Assembly: GCA_012034765.1 (NCBI GenBank)
Contig: JAAUOU010000020.1
Location: forward strand, 1 to 47,130
Source of the DNA: Pleurocapsaceae cyanobacterium CSU_1_1
GTDB taxonomy: Bacteria > Cyanobacteriota > Cyanobacteriia > Cyanobacteriales > Xenococcaceae
DNA length: 47,130 nt
Direction: 5' to 3'
Shown here: one piece after another, positions 25,820 to 33,600 of the stretch
How positions within the stretch are numbered: the stretch's first letter is position 1
Layout: every line of letters starts with the position of its first letter
The notes under the pieces: model-generated
Databases searched by the model: none
Seen by the model: the letters and a program-made list of their open reading frames with translations, nothing else
Told to the model about the DNA's origin: nothing
Program-made: the position numbers and the translations under genes

Positions 25820-27037
25820 TTACTAGATTGCAAAATGGAGTTGGCAAAGTCGATCGCCTGTTGAGGAGTAGTTACTTTCGACTCGATCTGGGCGATCTGG
25901 ATCTCGGTCAATAATTCACCAATTACACGAGCAGGTTTGAGGTTTAATTCCCGCATCAAATCATTACCCGTCACTAGACATTGAGGATGAGCTACTGGAT
26001 CGCGAGGATCTAGATAACGCTTAATCAAAGGAGAGGTAATTCTGCTGGAGATTTTTAGGGCGATCGCTCTTGCCATTAAAATTGGGAAAATGTCTTTAAC
26101 TTTTAAAAACCAAAAATACTGTTCTCGTAAGCTCATTTGTTGAGTTATCTGCTGTAGCAAAGGTAAATACTTTACTGTTTTGGTTATGGCTTTAATTTGA
26201 TTGCGAGCATATTTTAAGCGGGTTAATTCGGCTTCTGCCATGTCAGCTTCGGCGGCAACTAGAGCCGATAATTTTGCCAAAATGTCTAATGCTGGATACT
26301 CTAAGCCAGACTCAAGACAAAATTCAATTCCTCTGGTGATCTTGTCTAACTGTGCTAAATCAACTTGGTGGCTATTTGGTAACCAAAAATTTAATAAACC
26401 ATCCTCTATTGCTGCTGCAAGCCATTTATTTCCTTGAGGTGCGGTAAATAGATAATTTAATTCTGTTTGAACTCTTTCTGGGGCAATTTTTTTTTAATAA
26501 AGAAGCGCGCTTGGCGATCGCTTTTTGCGTCTCTGCCTCAATTGTAAAATTTAGTTGTGCTGACTGGCGATAGGCTCTAAGCAGTCTCAAGGGATCGTCT
26601 TCTAGGTTTTTAACCGCTACCATCCTCAACACACCCTGTTCTAAATCTGCCAAACCCCCTAAAGGATCGACTAGCTGTTGTGATTTAAGATTGTAGGCGA
26701 TCGCATTAATCGTAAAGTCCCTACGCTGCAAATCCGTCTCTAAAGTTGCCCCTTCTTGGTTTGCCAGATCTAACGTCCCCTGTTCAAATACTACTCTGGC
26801 AATTTCTCTCACTTCATCTAACACCACAAACCCGCCATGATAACGGCGAGCAAATCGTTTAGCTGTGGCGATCGCTTTTTCGGGTAAAACAAAATCTAAA
26901 TCTAGAGGAATCTTGTAACGCTGCAATAAAGCATCTCTTACCGAACCTCCTACCAAATAAGCGCGATCGGGCAATTGAGCTAAATCACCAGGAAAATCGA
27001 CTTGCGCTAAATATAATTTGATCTTGGCTATGCTCAT
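25816..27037 (-). CDS. tRNA nucleotidyltransferase / poly(A) polymerase family, frameshifted
   Basis: Class II nucleotidyltransferase (CCA-adding or polyA polymerase). The N-terminal part shows YLVGGSVRDALLQR, DLDFVLP with the catalytic Asp pair, RRDFTINAIAYN and EDDPLRLLRAYRQ, ending at SLLKK. An A9 run (26487-26495 on the plus strand as T) shifts the frame; with eight A it continues IAPERVQTELNYL and on to the C-terminal helical part (YPALDILAKLSA to NSILQSSN). The corrected protein is about 406 residues, normal for the family. Cyanobacteria usually have separate CCA and polyA enzymes, and which one this is cannot be decided here. A9 could allow transcriptional slippage that restores some product. 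Confidence 0.85.
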
Positions 27038-27132
27038 TTAAACTTATTTAACTAAACTTCTCTAATTTATTGCTGTCTGAGCTAAATTAACAATTAAAGC
27101 ATGAAGTCCAGTTAGAAAAATAGTTCAATCTT

Positions 27133-27381
27133 ATGTGTATCTGTATTAACTGCTACTATGTAGATCGCTGTAAAACCTATAACGCAGTGGAAACCCAGCA
27201 TGAACAACCCCACTTGACGGAAAATCCCACTTTTGAACCCAACGAACCTAGTATCAACGTCAATATTCGCACTCTAGACGACACTATTGAAATGGAATGG
27301 GATGTAGTGGGCTGCCAAAGCTTTGTCCAAGAAGCTGGAAAATGGGCAAGTTTACGCCCTGGTGAAGCCGTACCAACTTAG
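27133..27381 (+). CDS. ycf34: Ycf34 family protein
   Basis: An 82-residue protein with the Ycf34 signature MCICINCYYVDRCKTYNAVE, including Cys2, Cys4, Cys7, Cys13, plus Cys61. Ycf34 is conserved in cyanobacteria and some plastids, and the Synechocystis protein has been reported to bind an Fe-S cluster and to affect photosynthetic electron transport. Length and Cys pattern are canonical. It is followed directly by a heptamer tandem repeat and then DedA. Confidence 0.93.
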   Translation: MCICINCYYVDRCKTYNAVETQHEQPHLTENPTFEPNEPSINVNIRTLDDTIEMEWDVVGCQSFVQEAGKWASLRPGEAVPT

Positions 27382-27385
27382 GCAA

Positions 27386-27448
27386 TGAACATTGAACATT
27401 GAACATTGAACATTGAACATTGAACATTGAACATTGAACATTGAACAT
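27386..27448. repeat. Heptamer tandem repeat (TGAACAT)9
   Basis: Nine exact copies of TGAACAT run from 27386 to 27448, five bases after the ycf34 stop. This is a short tandemly repeated repetitive (STRR) sequence of the kind described in cyanobacteria. It has no spacers, so it is not CRISPR. Copy number is likely variable. Confidence 0.9.
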
Positions 27449-27510
27449 TGACACTATTACTAAATCCACGTCATCATAGGGAATAATATTAATCTTTGTA
27501 ACGACGTAGA

Positions 27511-28141
27511 ATGTCATTTGAATTTTTCTCGTTAGACACTCTACAGGAACTTGCTCGCCTCTATGGTTACTGGGCAGTGTTTGTAGGGATTGCGATCGAA
27601 AACATGGGAATTCCGCTTCCTGGTGAAACCATCGTGATTGTGGGCGGGTTCTTGGCTGGGAGTGGCGAATTAAACTACTGGTGGGTTTTGGGGAGTGCGA
27701 TCGCTGGAGCAGTTTTAGGAGATAATTTTGGCTATTGGGTTGGTCGTTTTGGAGGTTGGCAACTTTTAGTAAAAATCGGGCGTTTATTCCGTCTTCAAGA
27801 ACAACAGCTAGAGCAGGCAAAAGATCGCTACAGCCAAAATGCAGTACAGGCAGTTTTTTGGGGCAGATTTGTTACGTTGCTGAGAATATTCGCAGGGCCT
27901 CTAGCAGGTATCACTCAAATGCCCTATAAGCAGTTTCTTTTGTGTAATTTTGGAGGCGCGGCGGTGTGGTCAACAACAATTGTCACTATTGCCTTTTTTT
28001 TTGGGAAAGACAGTTTCTTTAGAGCAAATTGTGGGTTGGGTAACTCAATTAGGTTTTGTAACATTATTGTTGGTTATTGTCATACTATGCGTACCTCTAA
28101 TTTGGGAATATGGGTATAAAAAACTTTTTGCCAAAGATTAA
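27511..28141 (+). CDS. DedA/SNARE-associated family membrane protein, frameshifted
   Basis: The protein reads MSFEFFSLDTLQELARLYGY, then ENMGIPLPGETIVIVGGFLA, GDNFGYWVGRFGG, VFWGRFVTLLRIFAGPLAGI and MPYKQFLLCNFGGAAVWS. These are canonical DedA motifs; the family includes flippases for undecaprenyl phosphate or phosphatidylethanolamine. The frame breaks at the T9 run 27994-28002. With eight T it continues FFLGKTVSLEQIVGWV and ends IWEYGYKKLFAKD at 28141. The corrected length of about 209 residues is normal. No operon partner. Confidence 0.85.
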
Positions 28142-28162
28142 TGCTGCTGGCAAATCGACTAA

Positions 28163-28555
28163 TTAACTAATTAAAGTATCTTTAGCGCTTTTTGGTTGTC
28201 GTCTTGTCCTGCCTCGATCAATCGCAGCCTCAGATTGCTCTTGATTAGTACTTGATTCAATCTTCAGCAAAATTTTGGGACCAGATTTGGCTAAACGGAC
28301 AATCATGCCGTCTAAGGCGGTCTTTTTTTCGATTGCTTCGCCATCAATATAAGTACCATTAGACCCTACGTTAACTACCTCCCAGCAGTCTATACCTAAT
28401 TTTCTAATCTCGACGTGATGGCGGGATACTACGGCACTATAAAGAACTACTTCATTATCGGTAGCACGTCCAATTTTAATAATCGGTTCATCTCGGAATT
28501 CCCAGCTTTGAACCGCTACTGATTGAAGAGGATGTAATAAAGTTAGTGTAATCAC
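28163..28555 (-). CDS. FHA-domain protein
   Basis: A 130-residue protein that is essentially one forkhead-associated domain: IKIGRATDNEV, SAVVSRHHVEIRK and VGSNGTYIDGEAI contain the conserved Gly-Arg, Ser-Arg-His and Asn-Gly-Thr residues. FHA domains bind phosphothreonine peptides. The C-terminal 30 residues are charged and probably disordered. No kinase is adjacent. It converges with DedA. Confidence 0.9.
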   Translation of the reverse strand: MITLTLLHPLQSVAVQSWEFRDEPIIKIGRATDNEVVLYSAVVSRHHVEIRKLGIDCWEVVNVGSNGTYIDGEAIEKKTALDGMIVRLAKSGPKILLKIESSTNQEQSEAAIDRGRTRRQPKSAKDTLIS

Positions 28556-28777
28556 AGATTTGTTTTAATAAGCATTAAATTAAATAGTCTAAAATCTCAA
28601 GCAGCAGACTTTTGTTTTCAATAGACTCAAGAAATTTTCCACATAGCGCATTTCAGTCGATAAAATTTAAACTGTATCGAGTTCGTCGCCTTAATATTAG
28701 CTGATGAAAACAAGAGTGTCTTTGATTTGATTCAATTAGATACAAAAACTGTGGCTCGACCAAACTGACCAAACTAA
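28556..28777. other. Intergenic region upstream of FHA gene
   Basis: AT-rich, without coding frames or clear hairpins. Confidence 0.3.
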
Positions 28778-29101
28778 CTAGCGCCAGTTCTTATTTTCCA
28801 AGTCTCTAATCTGTCGTTCTAGGCGATCGATCCGTCCTCTTAATTCGTCCATTTCTGCCTGACGAGGAACTCCCAAATCTTGGAGCATGTTTTTCATCTG
28901 TCGCTCTGCTTGTTTTTGCATACCGTCTGAACCAGTATTGATCTGGGACATGAGGTCATCTACAAAAGATTTTGCTTGTTCTGGATTAATTTTGCCTTCT
29001 TTGACCCATTCTTGGCTTACTTCTCTAATTTTTTCTGCCACTAGCGAAGTTGTACCTACTCCCAACATCATTAACTGTCTAAGCCAATCGCTATTATCCA
29101 T
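28778..29101 (-). CDS. Phasin-like helical protein
   Basis: A 107-residue protein of two helical parts. Residues 1-65 carry LMMLGVGTTSLVAEKIREVSQ and WVKEGKINPEQAKSFVDDLM, which matches cyanobacterial phasin-like proteins. The C-terminal part is a Leu/Arg heptad coiled coil (ELRGRIDRLERQIRDLENK). Similar proteins associate with membranes or granules, or bind other proteins as oligomers. A PHA-granule role is not shown by context, as no pha gene is here. The start overlaps the divergent TIGR03792 gene's upstream region. Confidence 0.7.
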   Translation of the reverse strand: MDNSDWLRQLMMLGVGTTSLVAEKIREVSQEWVKEGKINPEQAKSFVDDLMSQINTGSDGMQKQAERQMKNMLQDLGVPRQAEMDELRGRIDRLERQIRDLENKNWR

Positions 29102-29195
29102 TGTGCAATCTCCTAAATTTTTATTTACTATCTTATTAGATCGTAAAATAACCCAATATAAATATTATCGAACTTTTTTCATAATTAAGAATTAT

Positions 29196-29516
29196 ATGGT
29201 TATTGAGTGGCTCAAATTTAGAGTAGATTCAGCAAGCCGAGAACAGTTTATTCAGCAGGACGAAAAAATTTGGACAGCTTCGTTGTCTACTTATCCTGGG
29301 TTTTTGGGTAAAGAAGTGTGGATTGAGCCTAATGCAGCAGGCAAAGTGATTTTTACAATTCGTTGGCAAACTCGTGAACAGTGGAAATCAATTCCCGTCA
29401 AAGATCTAGTTGAAATTGAACAAAAGTTCGCTGCCGTTATGAGAAAAATGAACATCAAATACAAAATGACTGAAAGTAAAGAGTTTCAAATCCGCAAATT
29501 TCCCTCGAAGCAATGA
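29196..29516 (+). CDS. TIGR03792 family protein
   Basis: From the ATG at 29196 the protein is 106 residues: MVIEWLKFRVDSASREQFIQ, then KIWTASLSTYPGFLGKEVWI, RWQTREQWKSIP and EIEQKFAAVMRKMN. This is the dimeric ferredoxin-like (antibiotic-biosynthesis-monooxygenase-like) TIGR03792 family of cyanobacteria, function unknown. An earlier in-frame start at 28887 would overlap the divergent phasin-like gene and is rejected. A heptamer repeat lies just downstream. Confidence 0.8.
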   Translation: MVIEWLKFRVDSASREQFIQQDEKIWTASLSTYPGFLGKEVWIEPNAAGKVIFTIRWQTREQWKSIPVKDLVEIEQKFAAVMRKMNIKYKMTESKEFQIRKFPSKQ

Positions 29517-29555
29517 GCAGTAATCAGTCCTAAAGGATAAGCTTCGCAAATAATT

Positions 29556-29583
29556 AGTAATCAGTAATTAGTAATCAGTAATC
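29556..29583. repeat. Heptamer repeat AGTAATC/T x4
   Basis: Four contiguous copies of AGTAATY (29556-29583) end five bases before the zinc-ribbon start codon. It is another STRR, with a CCTAAAGGATAAGCTTCGC motif of the dispersed repeat family about 25 bases upstream. Confidence 0.75.
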
Positions 29584-29587
29584 AAAA

Positions 29588-29953
29588 ATGCCTAGCTGTC
29601 CCCAGTGTCAAAAGCCTGTAGATGCTCAGGCGCTTAGTTGTCCCTATTGTGATAACCCCTTAAAAGCTTTTGGTCATCCTGGTATGCCTTTATACCAGTC
29701 ATCTGATGGTACTAGCTTATGCGATCGCTGTACCTATCATTTAGACGATACCTGTAATTTTCCCCAACGTCCTGATGCGAAAAGTTGTACTTTGTTTCAT
29801 GATGCTTCTGTTCCCTTAATTGGAGCTAAAGAGATCCCTGCTAGTCAGCTAGGGTGGCGGGGATTTAAAAACTGGCTCTATCGCTATCGAGGTTTAATTG
29901 CGATCGCCTTATTAATTTTAATTAGTGTCACTATTGCTTTGAGTTCTAGCTAA
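29588..29953 (+). CDS. Zinc-ribbon membrane-anchored protein
   Basis: A 121-residue protein with an N-terminal zinc ribbon (CPQCQKPVD, then CPYCDNPL), a second Cys cluster (LCDRCTYHLDDTCNFPQRP, then CTLFHD) and a C-terminal hydrophobic helix (GLIAIALLILISVTIALSS). It is probably membrane-anchored with the ribbons in the cytoplasm. The pattern resembles known cyanobacterial zinc-ribbon proteins of unknown function. It is preceded by a heptamer repeat and converges with the TetR-fusion gene. Confidence 0.75.
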   Translation: MPSCPQCQKPVDAQALSCPYCDNPLKAFGHPGMPLYQSSDGTSLCDRCTYHLDDTCNFPQRPDAKSCTLFHDASVPLIGAKEIPASQLGWRGFKNWLYRYRGLIAIALLILISVTIALSSS

Positions 29954-29971
29954 TTTGTAATTATTAATCAA

Positions 29972-31192
29972 TTAAACTTTTTTATCTAAACGTGCTGCTG
30001 ATTCCAATGCAGCCTTGTTTCTCGCTCTTTGAGCATATTTGTGTAGGTGTTCGACGTTAATTCCGCTGAGAATGCTTAAATCTTCTAGTTCAATTCCACG
30101 CATTAACATCTCCACGCACCAAGTCTGCCTTGCTTGGTTTATTCCAGGAGACTCTCCTTGAGGAGTAAGCAGATCGTTGGTTAGATTGCGCCAGATTGTC
30201 TGTATCTCCGCTGCACTAATAGCATCATTTACATCGTTAATAAAAATTGCAGCCTGTTCATCCTTACGACTTTTTAACCATTGAATTAGAGGATTAATAG
30301 TGCTTGAGCCGTAACGAAAACCCATCACCCATTGATTAAGGGGAACTTGTCGTTCATGTCCATAATTTACTTGTAGCAGATGTTGCTGTGGCTCAACTAT
30401 AGAATGCGATCGCTCTAAATGTAAAACTTCAGTCAAAGATAAACCCGCGCCAAATAGGACATAGATCAAAGCGTATTCTTGCTTACCCGTTTTCTTGGCT
30501 TTTTTGAAGAGCGATCGCACTAAACTAGCAGGTAAATCAGCAATTTCGTCTGAATCAACTTTGACAATACTAGTTTCTGTAACCCTAATGCTTGAAGCAA
30601 AAGAACCCTGTAAAAACAAAGTTACTAAGCTTTCTAAAAAATCGTTGTGGTCTGACCAATTGATATATCCTTCTGTACTGGACTCCACAATAAAATAGCC
30701 GATCAGCAAAAAATTCAACAGATTAACGATTTGTTCTGAAGTTAAATCGCTGGACAAGTTTTCTTTGGCGATCGCTTGTTCTAAATAATCCGCCACATAA
30801 CGATTTGCCTCACTTAAACCTTTCCCTAATGCTATTCTGTTTTCGACAGGGTAATTTCCCGCTTCCCCGACAATAGAACGAACTAGATCGGGTGCTTTAT
30901 TTAAGGTACGCAAGCTTTCTTGAGCATATTCCTGTAAGAAGTCGGCTACGTTATCTTTGGCATTTGCCTGTTCGACTAAAGCATGGACTAGTTTTGCAAA
31001 AACCGCTGAATCTTGAATTACGGCTAAAAGCAAGCGATACTTGTTGCCAAAATTACGAAACAATGTGACCTCGTTCACCTGAGCGCGTTCGGCGACTGCT
31101 TTGGTGGTAGTTTCTGTTACTCCTCTTTCAGCAAATAAATCTAGTGCTGCTTCAATTAGACGTGCTTTGGTGGATTTTCGCGGAGTAGACAT
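29972..31192 (-). CDS. TetR regulator fused to a degenerate tyrosine-recombinase-like domain
   Basis: The 406-residue protein begins as a TetR/AcrR repressor: STKARLIEAALDLFAERGV and AQVNEVTLFRNFGNKYRLLL give the helix-turn-helix (about 8-54), followed by a helical ligand/dimer region to about 200. TetR proteins usually end there. Here another 190 residues follow. YALIYVLFGAGLSLTEVLHL (about 240-259) matches the GLRxxELLxL helix of tyrosine recombinases with the catalytic Arg lost, and GINQARQTWCVEMLMRG-type sequence (350-366) parallels HxLRHTxAxxLL with Arg355 kept. HKYAQR (384-389) occupies the YTH position, with Tyr386. Two His positions are lost, so recombinase activity is unlikely. It is divergent from the desaturase, whose promoter holds matching dyads. 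Confidence 0.75.
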   Translation of the reverse strand: MSTPRKSTKARLIEAALDLFAERGVTETTTKAVAERAQVNEVTLFRNFGNKYRLLLAVIQDSAVFAKLVHALVEQANAKDNVADFLQEYAQESLRTLNKAPDLVRSIVGEAGNYPVENRIALGKGLSEANRYVADYLEQAIAKENLSSDLTSEQIVNLLNFLLIGYFIVESSTEGYINWSDHNDFLESLVTLFLQGSFASSIRVTETSIVKVDSDEIADLPASLVRSLFKKAKKTGKQEYALIYVLFGAGLSLTEVLHLERSHSIVEPQQHLLQVNYGHERQVPLNQWVMGFRYGSSTINPLIQWLKSRKDEQAAIFINDVNDAISAAEIQTIWRNLTNDLLTPQGESPGINQARQTWCVEMLMRGIELEDLSILSGINVEHLHKYAQRARNKAALESAARLDKKV

Positions 31193-31365
31193 ATTACAGA
31201 TCAGAACTGATAATTTTGTTTGTCACTATTGATAGATGACGCTTAACCATAATGATTCTTTAATTATATTTATGCTGAACATTTCAAATACTTTATATTT
31301 CAACTACTTGTCCCCATTGCAACCAGAGCATTTTGCTATCAACCACAAGTTTAAATTAAGAAAAT

Positions 31366-31380
31366 GTAAGTATCGCTTGC
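31366..31380. promoter_or_regulatory. Operator-like dyad O1
   Basis: GTAAGTATCGCTTGC is an imperfect palindrome with arms GTAAG and CTTGC. Its reverse complement matches O2 at 12 of 15 positions. It overlaps the -35 box of the desaturase promoter. Inference: binding site for the divergent TetR-type regulator. Confidence 0.55.
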
Positions 31381-31405
31381 TTTGTTAAAAATAAATTGTT
31401 ACACT
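31377..31405 (+). promoter_or_regulatory. Putative desaturase promoter
   Basis: TTGCTT (31377-31382), a 17-base spacer and TACACT (31400-31405) form a plausible promoter. It is overlapped by O1 and followed closely by O2. The implied leader is about 165 bases. Confidence 0.5.
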
Positions 31406-31412
31406 GCAATAT

Positions 31413-31427
31413 GTAAGCGACACTTGC
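31413..31427. promoter_or_regulatory. Operator-like dyad O2
   Basis: GTAAGCGACACTTGC is an imperfect palindrome like O1, centred 47 bases downstream and near the expected transcription start. An additional half-site GTAAG is at 31433-31437. Confidence 0.55.
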
Positions 31428-31575
31428 AAAAGGTAAGAGACTCCGCGATGCCCAAAGAACTAAGGGAACACTAGAGTTATTAGCTTAGTAAGAGTCTTAT
31501 GGGGTTAGCGCCTAGCGTAATCGCTAAAGCTGCAAAACTCTGTAACTTTAAACATTTGAGGACGAGTTTTTAGTA

Positions 31576-32418
31576 ATGACACAGCAATTGATTGCTCCCA
31601 AAAGCCAAATATTGGCTCAACCAGAAGAGAAACTACAGCTATGCTGGGTAAACATCATTTTCTTTGGTGCTTTTCATCTCATTGCGTTATCCGCACCTTG
31701 GTTTTTCTCTTGGTCTGCTTTAGGAGTAGCAATTTTCTTTCATTGGCTCACTGGTAGTATTGGTATCTGTTTAGCATATCACCGCATTTTGACTCACCGC
31801 AGCTTGGAAGTTCCCAAATGGCTGGAACGTATTTTAGTTACCTGTGGCGCACTAGCATTACAGGGTGGCCCGATTTTCTGGGTAGCAGGACACAATCTAC
31901 ATCATGCTCATACAGAAGACAATGACAAAGACCCCTACTCGGCAAAAAGAGGTTTTTGGTGGAGTCATATGGGTTGGTTGATGTATAAACAAGACAAGTA
32001 TTTCGATTACGAGCAATATAAAAAATATGCTCCCCGCGCCGACAAAGACCCTTACTATCGTTGGATAAATAAAAACTTTATTCCTCTTCAAATTGCTTTA
32101 GGTCTGGCTTTATATGCTTTAGGCGGTTGGTCTTGGGTGGTCTACGGGATCTTTGTTAGAGCCGTAACTCTTTGGCACTGTACCTGGTGTGTCAATAGCG
32201 CAACTCACTTCTGGGGTTACAAAAACTTCGAATGTGAAGATGGTTCTCTTAACCTTTGGTGGGTCGGTATCCTCGCTTACGGCGAAGGTTGGCACAACAA
32301 CCACCACTTCAATCCTCGCGTAGCTAAAGCTGGTCAACGCTGGTGGGAAATCGATGTTACCTGGTGGGTAATTCAAGTGCTGCAAGTTTTGGGACTAGCA
32401 AAAAAAGTAGTATCCTAA
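31576..32418 (+). CDS. desC: Acyl-lipid/acyl-CoA delta-9 type fatty acid desaturase
   Basis: A 280-residue membrane di-iron desaturase. The three histidine boxes are visible: HRILTHR (69-75, HX4H), HNLHH (106-110, HX3HH) and HNNHH (240-244). Hydrophobic segments lie around 25-60 and 170-200. Lengths and motifs match cyanobacterial DesC, which introduces the first double bond in stearoyl/palmitoyl chains of membrane lipids; DesC substrates are acyl-lipids. Assignment as delta-9 is by size and box pattern, not proven. The leader between promoter and ATG is long. Divergent TetR-fusion regulator and paired dyads suggest repression in response to a lipid-related signal. Confidence 0.85.
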   Translation: MTQQLIAPKSQILAQPEEKLQLCWVNIIFFGAFHLIALSAPWFFSWSALGVAIFFHWLTGSIGICLAYHRILTHRSLEVPKWLERILVTCGALALQGGPIFWVAGHNLHHAHTEDNDKDPYSAKRGFWWSHMGWLMYKQDKYFDYEQYKKYAPRADKDPYYRWINKNFIPLQIALGLALYALGGWSWVVYGIFVRAVTLWHCTWCVNSATHFWGYKNFECEDGSLNLWWVGILAYGEGWHNNHHFNPRVAKAGQRWWEIDVTWWVIQVLQVLGLAKKVVS

Positions 32419-32457
32419 AGCCAAACTTGTAAGAAAATTAACTATTTAAATACTATT

Positions 32458-32497
32458 AGCGATCGCCTTGACCAAAAAAAGCGATCGCTTTTTTTAT
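32458..32497 (+). terminator. HIP1-stem terminator after the desaturase
   Basis: AGCGATCGC (32458-32466) and GCGATCGCT (32481-32489) form a perfect 9-bp stem followed by TTTTTTT. It is 40 bases past the desaturase stop. HIP1 octamers here serve as terminator arms. Confidence 0.85.
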
Positions 32498-32633
32498 AGC
32501 ATGAAGCAAGAATCTGTTATTACAATGTTATTACTCAGACGGTTGAGATGATGAGGATGTAAACATGGCAAATAACTCTTCTCCCGTCATGGTTTTGGTT
32601 TCGTTAGCAAAAGACCAACAGGATTTAGGATCG

Positions 32634-33446
32634 CTAATATTTTTCAGGTACAAAACGTTGAGTTTGTAAGGGAGGACGTTCATAGTCGAGCGCTTTTTGT
32701 CGGGGAGGTAGCTTAATGTTTTCAACGGGTAAATCTTCATAGGGAACAGTTGCCAAAAAATGACTAATAAAGTTTAGTCGCGCACTTTTCTTATCGTCAG
32801 CTTCTACCACATTCCAAGGTGATTCAGAGATATCTGTGGCAGCAAACATATCATCTTTTGCTCTTGAGTAATCGACCCATTTCTCCCGCGCGTGTAAGTC
32901 CATCGGGCTAATTTTCCAGCGTTTGGTGGGATCTTTAATTCTGTCTTGAAAGCGTTTTTCCTGTTCGCGATCGCTAACGGAAAACCAATATTTAACTAAA
33001 ATAATTCCTGAGCGCTGAATCATGATTTCAAACTGGGGACATGAACGCATAAACTCGTTGTATTCATCATAAGTACAAAAACCCATCACCTTTTCTACTC
33101 CTGCACGGTTATACCAACTGCGATCAAATAAGACTATCTCTCCTGCTGTGGGAAAATGTGCCACGTATCTTTGAAAATACCATTGATTTCTTTCGCGATC
33201 GCTGGGAGTTGCTAACGCCACTACTTTACAAACACGGGGATTTAGAGTTTCACTAATTCGTTTAATGGCACCGCCTTTACCTGCTGCATCTCGACCTTCA
33301 AATAGCACGATTATCTTTAAACCTTTGTGCTGTACCCAACGCTGTAGCTTAACTAATTCAACCTGTAACTTTGCTAGTTCTGCTTCATATTTTTTCTTGC
33401 TTATTTTCTGATTTGCCTGCTGTTTTTTGCTATTTTTTTTACTCAT
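32634..33446 (-). CDS. ppk2: Polyphosphate kinase 2
   Basis: A 270-residue PPK2 of the single-domain class: VLFEGRDAAGKGGAIKRI with Walker A (51-59), NPRVCKVVALATPSDRER, WYFQRYVAHFPTAGEIVLFD-type block and DRSWYNRAGVEKVMGF with the Walker-B-like Asp and lid residues. PPK2 transfers phosphate between polyphosphate and nucleotides, usually making GTP or ATP from diphosphates. The N-terminus is Lys/Gln-rich (MSKKNSKKQQANQKISKKKY). It faces a terminator on its 3' side and a divergent epimerase upstream. Confidence 0.92.
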   Translation of the reverse strand: MSKKNSKKQQANQKISKKKYEAELAKLQVELVKLQRWVQHKGLKIIVLFEGRDAAGKGGAIKRISETLNPRVCKVVALATPSDRERNQWYFQRYVAHFPTAGEIVLFDRSWYNRAGVEKVMGFCTYDEYNEFMRSCPQFEIMIQRSGIILVKYWFSVSDREQEKRFQDRIKDPTKRWKISPMDLHAREKWVDYSRAKDDMFAATDISESPWNVVEADDKKSARLNFISHFLATVPYEDLPVENIKLPPRQKALDYERPPLQTQRFVPEKY

Positions 33447-33600
33447 AATTCTCTTGCTCCATATAGCAATTCATAGTTTACGTTATAGACTAATTTTTCT
33501 TTAGGCGCTGATTGAGCTTTAATAAAGGTATAGTAAAAGTTTTTCTGGGCTAGTAGCACTTTAAAAATATCTAGTCATCAGATTATCAATCCAAAATTAT

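Noticed and set aside
27386-27448. CRISPR-like array
   Set aside because: The heptamers are contiguous, with no spacers and no cas genes.
27284-27820. 178-codon minus-strand frame containing MFNVQCS repeats
   Set aside because: It is a translation of the TGAACAT heptamer array plus the opposite strand of ycf34 and DedA, not a protein gene.
28887-29195. Upstream start for the TIGR03792 gene
   Set aside because: It would overlap the divergent phasin-like gene and adds Cys-rich sequence unlike the family; ATG 29196 gives normal length.
32531-32740. 69-codon minus-strand frame beyond the ppk2 end
   Set aside because: It mostly overlaps ppk2 in another frame; ppk2 already ends at a normal C-terminus. 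The tail beyond 32634 is not recognisable.
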